A DNA stretch of 64,000 nt from Rhizobium sp. NZLR1 (GTDB taxonomy: Bacteria > Pseudomonadota > Alphaproteobacteria > Rhizobiales > Rhizobiaceae): assembly GCF_017357385.1 (NCBI RefSeq), contig NZ_CP071633.1, positions 124,001 to 188,000 on the forward strand. Direction: 5' to 3'. The notes below the pieces were generated by a model, which saw only the letters and a program-made list of their open reading frames with translations, was not told the DNA's origin and made no database searches. The position numbers and the translations under genes were made by a program. Each line of letters starts with the position of its first letter. The stretch's first letter is position 1. Positions 46,620-54,864 of the stretch are shown one piece after another.

Positions 46620-47441
46620 TCAGACCAGAACTGTGAAGTTGTCAAACGCGAGCTGCGGAAAGCCTGTAGGCTCTACGTCAGGATGAATATCAAAGCGGAC
46701 GAAGTCGACTGCTCCGAGGGCTTCCAATGAGATATGCTGGCCGTCGGCAATCGTGTCTCCATAAACCGTAACGGCCATCTCGCTCACCTTGTTGCCACCG
46801 ATATAGCCCTCAAAGGTTACAAGGGCGTCGACCCCTTCGTAACCAGGGTCGAAATTGGTCGCGACGTCGACGCCCTCTATCGTGAAGAGCTTGCCGTCAG
46901 CGTGATTGAAAAAGGGATTGTAGGGATTGCTGACGACGTACTCGTTGCCGTTCGCTTCGGCGACCGCCCAGAGATTGCCGTCAAGTTTGTCGCCAAACTT
47001 GAAGCCTGCATAGCCCGAGGCGATATCGGACTGCCCGGGATATTCCCTGGGGGCGTTTTCAAAATCGATAGAATACATCCCCTGCGGCGGGACGTTGACG
47101 GCGATGTGGAGGTTGCTGACGTCAGTACCGCCTTTTCCATCGGAGGTCTTGAATGAAAAATTCTCCGAAAATACGCCACCAGGCTCGAGGCTTGCCGGGT
47201 CGTTGACGTTGTAAGCGTAGCTGCCGTTGCTCCAAATCGTCAGCGTTCCGTGCTCGCCCGCTACCGTAAGATATCCCGGCTCACCGGCTTTGCTGGGGAT
47301 TCTCATGCCGTTGACGAACTGAACTTGAAGCAGATCGCCATCTGCGTCCGAAGCGCTTTCGAGCAGGTTGCCTTCGACGGCTTCCGTTGGGGAGTAGTCG
47401 TGGATGGACATGCTGGGCACGGTTGGTTTGTGATTTGCCAT
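46620..47441 (-). CDS. Cadherin/VCBS-like extracellular protein, putative adhesin-like
   Basis: 273 residues from ATG 47441 with GGGAGG upstream. No signal peptide. The first 95 residues match tandem cadherin-like/VCBS repeats (SATEAVEGNLLESASDADGD-type start, then GTLTIWSNGSYAYNVND and SFKTSDGKGGTDVSNLHIAV). The second half is a beta-rich domain with DFENAPREYPGQSDI and VDFVRFDI. Such proteins are often exported by type I secretion, but no RTX nonapeptides are seen, so the export route is unclear. Lies just right of the inserted segment. Function unknown. Confidence 0.65.
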   Translation of the reverse strand: MANHKPTVPSMSIHDYSPTEAVEGNLLESASDADGDLLQVQFVNGMRIPSKAGEPGYLTVAGEHGTLTIWSNGSYAYNVNDPASLEPGGVFSENFSFKTSDGKGGTDVSNLHIAVNVPPQGMYSIDFENAPREYPGQSDIASGYAGFKFGDKLDGNLWAVAEANGNEYVVSNPYNPFFNHADGKLFTIEGVDVATNFDPGYEGVDALVTFEGYIGGNKVSEMAVTVYGDTIADGQHISLEALGAVDFVRFDIHPDVEPTGFPQLAFDNFTVLV

Positions 47442-47953
47442 GGCTCGCCTCCCTGAAGATGAGCGTGGAAAGGATGTCGGGCAGCGACCCGAACGCCCCA
47501 AATAAACTTTCTACTCCACTTTGAGTCAAGCAACAAACTACACGCTGCAAGGGAATTGGTGCGCGGACCGTCGCTGCGACTGCAAACTTGCAGCGATTAA
47601 GAAGGGACGCGCAACCGGAGGGAGGGAACCTTTGTCAAAGCCGATTAGCGGCGCGACACCGCCAATTGACCAGCACGTCGAGAGGCGAGACTGTCGCATC
47701 TCTAGCTGGCCCAACTGTCGCACTTTAAACTCGAACCCACCTTCCTACAAAGAAAGTGGCGTAATCTGTATTATGGAACAACAATATGCCGTTTGATTAC
47801 AATGGTATACCATTGTCATCCATCTCAACGTCCCACTCTTTTAAAGTTGCCGTTCTGCATGCCGATCGCTCTCAACTTCGCAACGAACGGCGATTGGCGG
47901 CTTCTATTGATCAACCCAGCCCGGGATAGTCGCGCAAGTTTTCGATCTCCGAG
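47442..47953. other. Intergenic region of about 510 nt without a gene
   Basis: Holds no convincing coding frame. Two TGTCGCA words at 47693 and 47718, followed by an A/T-rich stretch, recall IS-end repeats, but no transposase is present. The one clear structure is the 18-bp palindrome at 47799-47816. Confidence 0.5.
47799..47816. promoter_or_regulatory. 18-bp perfect palindrome, possible regulator operator
   Basis: ACAATGGTATACCATTGT is an uninterrupted palindrome. The GGTATACC core is common in GntR-family (FadR type) operators, but no GntR gene is in the window. It lies 138 nt from the end of the RpiR-type fragment and upstream of nothing obvious on the plus strand. Confidence 0.5.
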
Positions 47954-48238
47954 TCACCTGTGAGTGATGGCAGCCTTCCGAACATGATTTCTCATCATCG
48001 ACCGCAATTCGGCGAATGTCTGCAGTCCGCAGTGCTGAGCCAAGCGCAAAACGGTTGTCTGAGATACCTTGCAACTGCGCGCGATCGCTGCCGCGCTTTC
48101 GAAAGCGACCATCTCCGGTCGTTCAATGATTTGTCTGGCAACCTGCTCAAGTCGATCGGGAAAGACAATCTGACGCCTCGCGATCAGCGATTTCAACTCC
48201 TCCAATGTCTGAGGAGGACCAACGTTAGCCTGCTTCAT
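47954..48238 (-). CDS. RpiR-family regulator fragment (HTH domain only)
   Basis: 94 residues. The RpiR N-terminal HTH is visible (FESAAAIARSCKVSQTTVLRLAQHCG). Intact RpiR regulators are about 280-300 residues with a C-terminal SIS sugar-phosphate domain, which is absent here; no continuation is seen in other frames downstream. AGGAGG lies about 10 nt before ATG. It may be a truncated gene or a stand-alone DNA-binding protein. Placed next to the inositol-type module, whose regulators in rhizobia are often RpiR (IolR). Confidence 0.55.
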   Translation of the reverse strand: MKQANVGPPQTLEELKSLIARRQIVFPDRLEQVARQIIERPEMVAFESAAAIARSCKVSQTTVLRLAQHCGLQTFAELRSMMRNHVRKAAITHR

Positions 48239-48323
48239 TGGCTTCTGCCTCCTGAAGGTCGCTATCTAGGATCTGCCGGTCATGCGTAGCATCCGACGAT
48301 CTGCAAAGGTTAGCCGGTGCGTC

Positions 48324-48366
48324 GGGTGCGAACCGATAACGCGTGAAGCACTATTGGTTCGCACCC
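48324..48366. repeat. REP-like inverted repeat after the dehydrogenase gene
   Basis: Arms of 15 nt with one mismatch (GGGTGCGAACCGATA against TATTGGTTCGCACCC), loop 13 nt. It lies 12 nt beyond the iolG-type stop on its strand and lacks a following U-run. Probably a transcript-end stabilising hairpin or a dispersed palindrome. Confidence 0.6.
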
Positions 48367-48377
48367 GTTCCCTTCCA

Positions 48378-49370
48378 TCAATCGACCGTCACCGGTTTGC
48401 CGGTCTGCCAGCTTTTGGTTGCGGCTTCCGCGAGTTTCTGAGCTTGCAATCCGTCAAACCCGCTCGGCCGCGGCGACCGATGGCCATTGTCGATTGCGTC
48501 GATGAAGGCATTGATCTCGTTGGCGTAGGCCTGCGCGTAGCGCTCAAGGAAGAAATATTGGACGGGATCGCCGCTGACACCGCTTGCGTTGGAAAGCTCC
48601 ACACTGGTTGCCTGGATATTCCGCGCCGCAAGCATGCCGGCAGCGCCATGGACTTCGATGCGTTGATCGTAGCCATAGGTTGCCCGGCGCGAATTGGTGA
48701 TGACAGCGATACGACCCGACGCCGTCTGCATCTGCACGGCGGCAGTATCCACATCACCTTCGGCCCCGATCGCCTTGTCGACGAGAGACGATCCAAGCGC
48801 GTTTACCACGACGAATTCCTCGCCCATGAGGAAGCGGGCCATATCGAAGTCGTGGATCATCATGTCGCGGAACAAGCCGCCGGAGGATTTGACGTATTCG
48901 GCTGGCGGCGGGGCGGGATCACGGCTGGTGATGGTGACGATTTCGATGTCGCCGACATCGCCGCGACGCAGCCGCGCCTCCACACTGGCAAAATTGGGAT
49001 CGAAGCGGCGATTGAAGCCGATCATCAGCGTGGAATTGTTCTTCTCGACAACGTCGAGGCAGGCATTGATGCGTTCGACCGACAAGGATACCGGCTTTTC
49101 GCAGAGGATCGCCTTGCCGGCCTTCGAGGCCGCCTCGATGAGATCGGCATGACTGGGCGTCGGCGTTGCTATGAGGATCGCATCCATCGCTGGAGACTTG
49201 ATGATATCCTCCGCGTCAGCGACCTCGGCGCCCGTCTGGGCAGCAAGCGCCTCTGCCGTGGCCCTGAAAGCATCGGCCACATAAACGAGCTTTGCCTTCG
49301 GGTTCGCCGCGATGGTGGCGGCATGTACCTTGCCTATCCGGCCGGCGCCGATCACTCCAAACCTGATCAT
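48378..49370 (-). CDS. iolG: Inositol 2-dehydrogenase-like Gfo/Idh/MocA oxidoreductase
   Basis: 330 residues. Rossmann motif GVIGAGRIGKVHA, the EKP motif (ILCEKPVSLSVER) and SSGGLFRDMMIHDFDMARFLMGEE, in which Asp/His are catalytic in the family. The overall sequence is of the inositol dehydrogenase type, but scyllo-inositol or other sugar substrates are possible. Last gene of the module at 48378-53288. Followed by the REP-like palindrome. Confidence 0.8.
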   Translation of the reverse strand: MIRFGVIGAGRIGKVHAATIAANPKAKLVYVADAFRATAEALAAQTGAEVADAEDIIKSPAMDAILIATPTPSHADLIEAASKAGKAILCEKPVSLSVERINACLDVVEKNNSTLMIGFNRRFDPNFASVEARLRRGDVGDIEIVTITSRDPAPPPAEYVKSSGGLFRDMMIHDFDMARFLMGEEFVVVNALGSSLVDKAIGAEGDVDTAAVQMQTASGRIAVITNSRRATYGYDQRIEVHGAAGMLAARNIQATSVELSNASGVSGDPVQYFFLERYAQAYANEINAFIDAIDNGHRSPRPSGFDGLQAQKLAEAATKSWQTGKPVTVD

Positions 49371-49412
49371 CGATATTTCTCCGTTATCTGTAAGCGTTAA
49401 CTGTCGGATCGT

Positions 49413-50216
49413 TCAAACCGTGAAGGCATCGCGGAAGCGGTCGAGCGCCGCCTCATCGTCGCCGGACGCCCAGGCCTCCATACCGATGGCGCCGCGATAG
49501 CCCATGTCCTTGAGCGTGCGTGCGATCATCTTATAATTGACCTCGCCAGTCCCTGGCTCGCAGCGGCCGGGCACATCGGCCACCTGGATTTCGCCGATCC
49601 AAGGCAGGCATTTGCGGCAAAGCTCGATCAGGTTTCCCTCGCCAATCTGGGCATGGTAGAGATCGAGATTAAGGCGGAGCCGCGGATGATTGACGCTCGA
49701 GACAAGCGCCAGCGTGTCTTCGGCGCGCCCGAATGGCACGCCCGGATGATCGACCGGCAGGTTGAGGTTCTCGAGCGTGAAGGTGACGCCTTCTTCTTCG
49801 GCCATGTCGACGACACGGCAGAGGGTGTCGCGCGCCTTCAACCACATGGCGCCGGTCACGACTTCGACCGGCTGGACCGGCAGGCCTCCATCTCCCAGGC
49901 CTGTGCCGTGCAGATTGAGCCTTTGCACGCCGAGCCGCTTACCGATCTGCGCCGTTTCGCGTGCCGTCTTGAGAAGTTCGGCGGCACCTTCGTCGTCGGT
50001 CAGACGGCCGGAGAGATAGCCGTTCATAATTGTGAAAGTCGCGCCGGTTGCTTCCAACTTGCTCAGATCGTGATCCGGCCAATTCCATAGACCAACGCCA
50101 AAGCCCATTTCCTTAAGGCGGGAGGCCCGCCACTCGATCGCCTTGTCGCGCCAGAGCATTTCCGCGCAGGCGGCGAGTGTAAACGTTGGCAAGTCATCTC
50201 GTGATCGATCGTTCAT
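49413..50216 (-). CDS. Sugar phosphate isomerase/epimerase-like TIM-barrel (hydroxypyruvate isomerase/IolE-like)
   Basis: 267 residues. TIM barrel of the xylose-isomerase-like AP endonuclease family. Landmarks are LNLHGTGLGDGG, FTLENLNLPVDHPGV (metal-binding Glu), LRLNLDLYHAQIGEGNL (Asp/His), GEIQVADVPGR and GAIGMEAWASGD (Glu). These match the hydroxypyruvate isomerase/inosose pattern with divalent metal. Substrate not decidable. 42 nt upstream of iolG on the same strand. Confidence 0.78.
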   Translation of the reverse strand: MNDRSRDDLPTFTLAACAEMLWRDKAIEWRASRLKEMGFGVGLWNWPDHDLSKLEATGATFTIMNGYLSGRLTDDEGAAELLKTARETAQIGKRLGVQRLNLHGTGLGDGGLPVQPVEVVTGAMWLKARDTLCRVVDMAEEEGVTFTLENLNLPVDHPGVPFGRAEDTLALVSSVNHPRLRLNLDLYHAQIGEGNLIELCRKCLPWIGEIQVADVPGRCEPGTGEVNYKMIARTLKDMGYRGAIGMEAWASGDDEAALDRFRDAFTV

Positions 50217-50297
50217 GATCGTGTTCCATCGTTATTGCGTGAATGAGAGGCGATTGCTTTTTTGCAACGGTCGAACCGCTTGTGGTGTGACCGCGGT

Positions 50298-51092
50298 CTA
50301 GATCGTACCGCCGAGTTCCTCGGACAACTGCTGCAGCTCCTTGCCACCGGCCATCAGGTTCTGGAGTTCGTCCATGGCGATGTCCGCCTTTGCGTATGTG
50401 CCAAGCGTTTGACCGCGGTTGAGGATGGTGAAACGGTCGGCCACCGCATAGGCGTGGCGGACATTGTGGGTAATGAAGATAACGCCCAATCCTTTCTGCC
50501 GGACCTGATGGATGTATTTCAACACCATTGAGGTCTGAGCCACACCGAGCGCCGAGGTCGGTTCGTCCAGGATGAGGATCTTGGCGCCGAAATAGACGGC
50601 TCGTGCGATGGCCACGCACTGGCGTTCACCGCCGGAAAGCGTGCCGACGGCCTGGTTGGGATCGCGGATATCGATGCCGATCTTGCGCATTTCCTCGCGC
50701 GTGACATCATTGCAGTGATCGAAGTCGATGTGGCGGAATGGGAAGACGCCTCTACGAGGTTCCCGCCCCATGAAGAAATTGCGGGTGATCGACATCAGGG
50801 GGATCATCGCAAGATCCTGGTAGACGGTCGCGATCCCGGCATCGAGTGCATCCCTGGGGCTTCTGAAATCGACCGGCTTTCCCTCCACCCGGAACTCGCC
50901 GCCACTCGGGCGGACAACGCCGGATAGCGTCTTGATCAGCGTGGATTTGCCCGCGCCATTGTCTCCCAGAAGACAAAGCACCTCCCCGGCTGAGACCTGC
51001 ATTGACACGCCGTTCAATGCGATCACCGAACCGTAGTGCTTGACGATATCGGCCACTTCGATGACCGGAGTTCGGATGTTGACGTCAACCAT
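50298..51092 (-). CDS. Sugar ABC transporter ATP-binding protein (FrcA-like)
   Basis: 264 residues from ATG 51092, a single nucleotide-binding domain rather than the double domain of most CUT2 sugar importers. Walker [11 protein letters not shown]-loop VYQDLAMIP, signature LSGGERQ and Walker [13 protein letters not shown]. Similar in size to FrcA of the Sinorhizobium frcBCA fructose system. 2 nt after the permease stop. Powers uptake of a sugar or inositol. Confidence 0.88.
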   Translation of the reverse strand: MVDVNIRTPVIEVADIVKHYGSVIALNGVSMQVSAGEVLCLLGDNGAGKSTLIKTLSGVVRPSGGEFRVEGKPVDFRSPRDALDAGIATVYQDLAMIPLMSITRNFFMGREPRRGVFPFRHIDFDHCNDVTREEMRKIGIDIRDPNQAVGTLSGGERQCVAIARAVYFGAKILILDEPTSALGVAQTSMVLKYIHQVRQKGLGVIFITHNVRHAYAVADRFTILNRGQTLGTYAKADIAMDELQNLMAGGKELQQLSEELGGTI

Positions 51093-51094
51093 GA

Positions 51095-52216
51095 TCAGCG
51101 CTCCCCAGTAACCTTGCGGCGAATGAAATTGTTGAAGAGCACGGCCAGCAACAGCATTGAGCCCAGGAACACCTGAAACCAGTCGGAGTCGAACTTGGTA
51201 TAGGTCAGACCGATCGAAACCGAGCCGAAGATAATCGCACCGAAGAAGGCGCCGATCGCCGAGCCGTAGCCGCCGGTGAGCAAACACCCGCCGATAACGG
51301 CTGCGATGATGGCTTCGAATTCCTTCTGAAATCCGCGCCTGGCGTCGGTGGAACCAGCATCGAGTACGGTGATGATCGCAACGAGTGCCGCCGCACATGC
51401 CGTCAGCGCAAAGAGGCCGGTTTTAACCCTGTGGACCGGGACACCCGAGTTCCTCGCCGCATTGGGATCGCCGCCGGCCGCAAAGACCCAGTTGCCGGTG
51501 CGCGTACGCAATAAGACCCAGGTCGCCAGCAGGGCAAGGGCTGCGAACCACAAGACGGAAACCGGAACGCCCGTGACCTTCGGCACGCCATTGGGGAACT
51601 TGTCGATCAGATCATGATCCGCGAACCATAGGAAGGCGCCCTTCAGGGCTTCGCCGGAGAAAATTCCAAGCAGCGGGCTGTCTTTGACATGGTCGCTGAT
51701 GCCGCGGAGCTGTGTCGAGCCACCGGTTGCCCATTTCAGGCCGACGAGCGTCAGACCGCGGAGAATAAAGAGGAACGCCAGCGTCACGATAAATGATGGC
51801 AGACGCGTATGGATCACGATCTGTCCGTTGATCGCGCCCATGAAGGCGGCGAAAAGCATCGTCATCACGATGGCGACCGACAATGGCTGACCGAAGTTGG
51901 TCAGGATGACACCAAAGACCAGTCCAGCGAACGCGACCATAGAACCGATCGAGAGATCGAACTCGCCGCCGATCATTAGAAGTGCGGCCGCGATGGCGAG
52001 GATCCCCAATTGGGAAGCCGGCGCCATGATCGTCATTACGCCCGAAAGCGAAAACATTGTGGGGTCTGCGGTGAGAAAGAAAAATACGATGACGAGCACC
52101 AGGCCGGCCACGGCTCCAAGCTCGGGCCGACGCATCAGTTGCGTCAGAAAGCCCACCTGCTTGATACGCTCATCGGCTTTCGGCGCGACCGCCGCTTTCT
52201 GCTCAAGCGAAGCCAT
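51095..52216 (-). CDS. Sugar ABC transporter permease (CUT2 family)
   Basis: 373 residues with about 8-10 hydrophobic segments. [19 protein letters not shown] and the FDLSIG motif are typical of BPD_transp_2 permeases (RbsC-like), as is [21 protein letters not shown] toward the end. Forms the inner-membrane channel with the ATPase downstream. Confidence 0.9.
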   Translation of the reverse strand: MASLEQKAAVAPKADERIKQVGFLTQLMRRPELGAVAGLVLVIVFFFLTADPTMFSLSGVMTIMAPASQLGILAIAAALLMIGGEFDLSIGSMVAFAGLVFGVILTNFGQPLSVAIVMTMLFAAFMGAINGQIVIHTRLPSFIVTLAFLFILRGLTLVGLKWATGGSTQLRGISDHVKDSPLLGIFSGEALKGAFLWFADHDLIDKFPNGVPKVTGVPVSVLWFAALALLATWVLLRTRTGNWVFAAGGDPNAARNSGVPVHRVKTGLFALTACAAALVAIITVLDAGSTDARRGFQKEFEAIIAAVIGGCLLTGGYGSAIGAFFGAIIFGSVSIGLTYTKFDSDWFQVFLGSMLLLAVLFNNFIRRKVTGER

Positions 52217-52288
52217 GATTCCTCCCTGTGAATGTAATTTAGCGCTTCATCTGCGCTGCCTCGCAGCGCGTTCCATCAAACCAAAGCC

Positions 52289-52308
52289 CCTCCCCGATAA
52301 CGGGGAGG
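52289..52308 (-). terminator. Hairpin after the substrate-binding protein gene
   Basis: CCTCCCCG-ATAA-CGGGGAGG, an 8-bp perfect stem with 4-nt loop, lies 33 nt beyond the binding-protein stop and 73 nt before the permease start. The position is that of the partial terminator or stabilising stem often seen after ABC binding-protein genes, giving more binding protein than permease. Confidence 0.6.
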
Positions 52309-52340
52309 AACTTCGGGAGGATGCCTTTCGGCAATCTCGG

Positions 52341-53288
52341 TCAGCGGATCCCCTTAGCGGAAAGATCGACTACCTGAGCGGCCTTTTCTTTGGTGATCAG
52401 GTTCGGACCGGAGGGGACGTTGCCACCTGGGATGAGCCCGTATTTGGCGTAATTGGCCAGAAACACGACAGGCATATAACCCTGAAGGAATTGCTGCTGA
52501 TCGATCGCGAAAGCGGCCTTGCCGTCTGCCACCGCCTTCAGAAAATCAGCCGAAAGGTCGAAGGTTGCCACCTTGATCTTGCCGGTCATGCCGACATCTT
52601 CGACGGCTGCCAAGGCCGGCTCACCAGCTGTGCTGGCGCCGAGCGCCATAACGGTATCGACGGTCGAGTTGGAACTCAGCGCTGCCTTGACCTTCGCCCG
52701 AACATCGGCCGGATCGTTGCTGACAGGAAGCACCGTGACTTTGCCGCCGAAACCATCGGCAAAGCCCTTGCAACGCAGATCGAGCGAAACATTGCCGACT
52801 TCCTGGTTCACGCACAGGCCTTCCTTGCCGCCGAGATCGTGGAGCTTTGCGCCGGCGGCTTTGCCGGCGGTATATTCGTCCTGACCGACATGCAGAAGCG
52901 CTCCCAACTCTTTCGAAACATCGGAGCCGGAATTGATTGAGATGACCGGGATCCCGGCAGCGACGGCTTTCTTAATGGAAGGACCGAGCGCCGAGGCGTC
53001 TGGAATGGAGACGATCAGCCCATCGGGTTTCTGATTGACGGCAGCATCGATAAGCTGCGCCATCGACACCATGTCGAAAGTTTCCGGAGCACGATATTCG
53101 ACACTGGCACCCATGTCCTTGGCCCCCGCGCTCACGCCGTTCTTGACGACGGACCAGAATGGGTCGTTGGCCTGACCGTGAGTGACGGCAACGATGCGAA
53201 TGTCGGCGGCAGTGGCAAGTGCCGAAGACCCGATGATCGCGGCCGCAAAGGCGGCGCCTGCGAAAAGTGATTTCAGACCAAATTTCAT
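52341..53288 (-). CDS. Periplasmic sugar-binding protein of the ABC transporter
   Basis: 315 residues. Signal peptide (1-28, ending ALATAA). The mature part is type I periplasmic-binding fold: DIRIVAVTHGQANDPFWSVV, QLIDAAVNQKPDGLIVSIPD, VISINSGSDVSK and ATFDLSADF. Similar to ribose/fructose/inositol binding proteins. First gene of the operon, preceded by palindromic sites and divergent from the LacI regulator. Confidence 0.9.
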   Translation of the reverse strand: MKFGLKSLFAGAAFAAAIIGSSALATAADIRIVAVTHGQANDPFWSVVKNGVSAGAKDMGASVEYRAPETFDMVSMAQLIDAAVNQKPDGLIVSIPDASALGPSIKKAVAAGIPVISINSGSDVSKELGALLHVGQDEYTAGKAAGAKLHDLGGKEGLCVNQEVGNVSLDLRCKGFADGFGGKVTVLPVSNDPADVRAKVKAALSSNSTVDTVMALGASTAGEPALAAVEDVGMTGKIKVATFDLSADFLKAVADGKAAFAIDQQQFLQGYMPVVFLANYAKYGLIPGGNVPSGPNLITKEKAAQVVDLSAKGIR

Positions 53289-53304
53289 TTTACCCTCCCA
53301 AAAC

Positions 53305-53321
53305 GATCCACCGGGTGGATC
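53305..53321. promoter_or_regulatory. 17-bp palindrome in the ABC operon leader
   Basis: GATCCACCGGGTGGATC, a perfect palindrome centred at 53313, lies 17 nt upstream of the binding-protein start. It could be an operator or a hairpin near the ribosome site. Confidence 0.55.
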
Positions 53322-53329
53322 TTCCCAAT

Positions 53330-53363
53330 GCTACCGGTTGCAACTCCATTTGCACCCGGTAGC
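53330..53363. promoter_or_regulatory. Inverted repeat GCTACCGG...CCGGTAGC in the divergent promoter
   Basis: Arms of 13 nt (53330-53342 and 53351-53363) with one mismatch and 8 nt between, in the middle of the divergent region between the ABC operon and the LacI gene. Spacing and CCGG-containing arms are compatible with a LacI-family operator. Together with the palindromes at 53305 and 53428 it makes a triple-site region. Confidence 0.55.
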
Positions 53364-53427
53364 AAGCGGAGCAAAATTACTTTATCCTCGACAAAAATCA
53401 AGCATCCATTCCATTTTTATTTTTTTG

Positions 53428-53443
53428 TGGAATATTCATTCCA
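53428..53443. promoter_or_regulatory. TGGAAT-N4-ATTCCA palindrome before the LacI gene
   Basis: Perfect 6-bp arms with 4 nt between, 17 nt before the regulator ATG; an additional ATTCCA at 53408-53413 adds a half-site. It may be an autoregulatory site or the target of a second regulator. Confidence 0.5.
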
Positions 53444-53459
53444 ATCAAGGAGGCGGCAA

Positions 53460-54455
53460 ATGCGCAAGCGGGCGACAGCAAAAGAGGTGGCGGAAGCCGC
53501 TGGCGTATCGAAATGGACGGTCATCCGCGCCTTCACTTCCGGTGCGTCGATTACAGATGCCAGCCGACAGAAAGTGCTTCGGGCGGCAGAGGCTCTGAAT
53601 TACTCACCCAACCTGCTTGCCCGCAGCCTTGCGACGAACATCACGCATCAGGTCGCCGTCTTCGTCGACGACTTCGCCAACCCACATAAGCTCCCCGTTC
53701 TGGAGATGCTGACCGAGCGTTTGCAGGCGGAGGGTCTGCTGACCGTCCTGATCAATATCAATCGCCATTTCGATCACATTCATGCGTTGATCAACGCCGA
53801 TCAGCGCCAGTTCGACGCCGTCATTCTGTTCGGAACCGCCTTTCGTGAGGAAACGCTGGGTAGTCAACGGCTTGGCCCCGGTTTTCCGCCGATGTTCGTC
53901 CTTGCGCGCGATAGCCAAATCCCCGGCGTTCCCGCCGTCGCCTGCAATGCCGAACTCGCTCTCGGCGAAATTGTGAATTACCTGTTCGAGAGGGGGTATC
54001 GCCGTCCGGGCTTCATGACGGGAGGACAGACCCTGTCGACCGCGCTCGGCCGACGACATCACTATTTGAAATTCTGGCAGCGGAAGGGCGTCGAAGGCGT
54101 CGTCGAGCTGACTGCAGAGCGCTACAGCGCCGAGGCCGGGGCTAAGGTGGCGCGCGCCTATCTGAACGCCACCTCCCCCTCCTCGCGCATCGATGTGCTG
54201 ATGTGCGAGAACGACATTCTGGCGCTCGGAGCAATGGATGTGGTCCGCAGCGAATTCGCGCTTCGCGTTCCACATGACCTGGCGATCGTCGGCTTCGACA
54301 ATATCGAGCTCAGCGCCGCTCCCGCTTATCAACTGACGTCTTACGAGCAGCCTGCCGATGAGATGATTGACACCATGGTCGCAATGATCACGGGCAAGCG
54401 CGAAGCCGAAACGATTATTCTGCCTGGGCGTCTTGTGCCGAGATCATCGGCGTGA
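53460..54455 (+). CDS. LacI-family transcriptional regulator
   Basis: 331 residues from ATG 53460, with AGGAGG upstream. N-terminal HTH ATAKEVAEAAGVSKWTVIRAF with the hinge NYSPNLLARSLA, then a sugar-binding core (VAVFVDDFANP, VLMCENDILALGAMD, LAIVGFDNIELSA). Divergent from the ABC operon, so probably its sugar-responsive repressor. Confidence 0.9.
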   Translation: MRKRATAKEVAEAAGVSKWTVIRAFTSGASITDASRQKVLRAAEALNYSPNLLARSLATNITHQVAVFVDDFANPHKLPVLEMLTERLQAEGLLTVLININRHFDHIHALINADQRQFDAVILFGTAFREETLGSQRLGPGFPPMFVLARDSQIPGVPAVACNAELALGEIVNYLFERGYRRPGFMTGGQTLSTALGRRHHYLKFWQRKGVEGVVELTAERYSAEAGAKVARAYLNATSPSSRIDVLMCENDILALGAMDVVRSEFALRVPHDLAIVGFDNIELSAAPAYQLTSYEQPADEMIDTMVAMITGKREAETIILPGRLVPRSSA

Positions 54456-54521
54456 ATTGCCCGCTAGCCCGCGAGCCTTTTTAACGGCATTCGGCGATGG
54501 CGCGATCGCGAATGAACATGC

Positions 54522-54848
54522 TCAGGCCGATGCCGAATATCTTTCGCGGTTGGGCCTCAGGAGATCGAGCAGCGCATCTCTCTGCGGATCACGGGCTGCC
54601 TTCATCCAGGCCACCGCCAGCGGCAGTTTCGGCGTCGGTCGCCCGGCTTCCTCTTGCACCGGCAGAAAGAGAACCCCGGCAGAGGCAAGAGAGGATGTCC
54701 ATCGTGGGACGACGGCGAGGCCGAGGCCGGCCGCAACCATGCTGACGATGGTTTGCTTTTCATCGGCGACCTGGGTGATATCACGGTGCAGGCCGGCTGC
54801 CGCAAACAGGAGCGCGCAGGCATCAGCGGATAAGACCTGCGGAAGATG
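54522..54848 (-). pseudogene. LysR-family regulator C-terminal remnant
   Basis: The minus frame gives HLPQVLSADACALLFAAAGL, DITQVADEKQTIVSMVAAGL and GLAVVPRWTSSLASAGVLFL, ending in TGA at 54522. This is the end of a LysR substrate-binding domain (the MVAAGLGLAVVP turn is typical). A TAA lies directly before it (54849-54851) and no HTH is found upstream, where the tartrate dehydrogenase gene starts divergently. So only about a third of the gene remains. It was probably the regulator of the dehydrogenase gene. Confidence 0.7.
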
Positions 54849-54864
54849 TTACGGGAGAAAATCG

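Noticed and set aside
45629..46636. A plus-strand frame spanning cpaA and the lpdV fragment
   Set aside because: Its first half is out-of-frame cpaA sequence; only the lpdV fragment part is meaningful and it is annotated as a pseudogene.
47690..47730. Two TGTCGCA repeats as the end of an IS element
   Set aside because: No transposase, partner end or target duplication is visible nearby; too short to claim.
48324..48366. Strong inverted repeat as an intrinsic terminator of the iolG operon
   Set aside because: The arms are long, but there is no U-run after them on the operon strand; kept as a REP-like palindrome.
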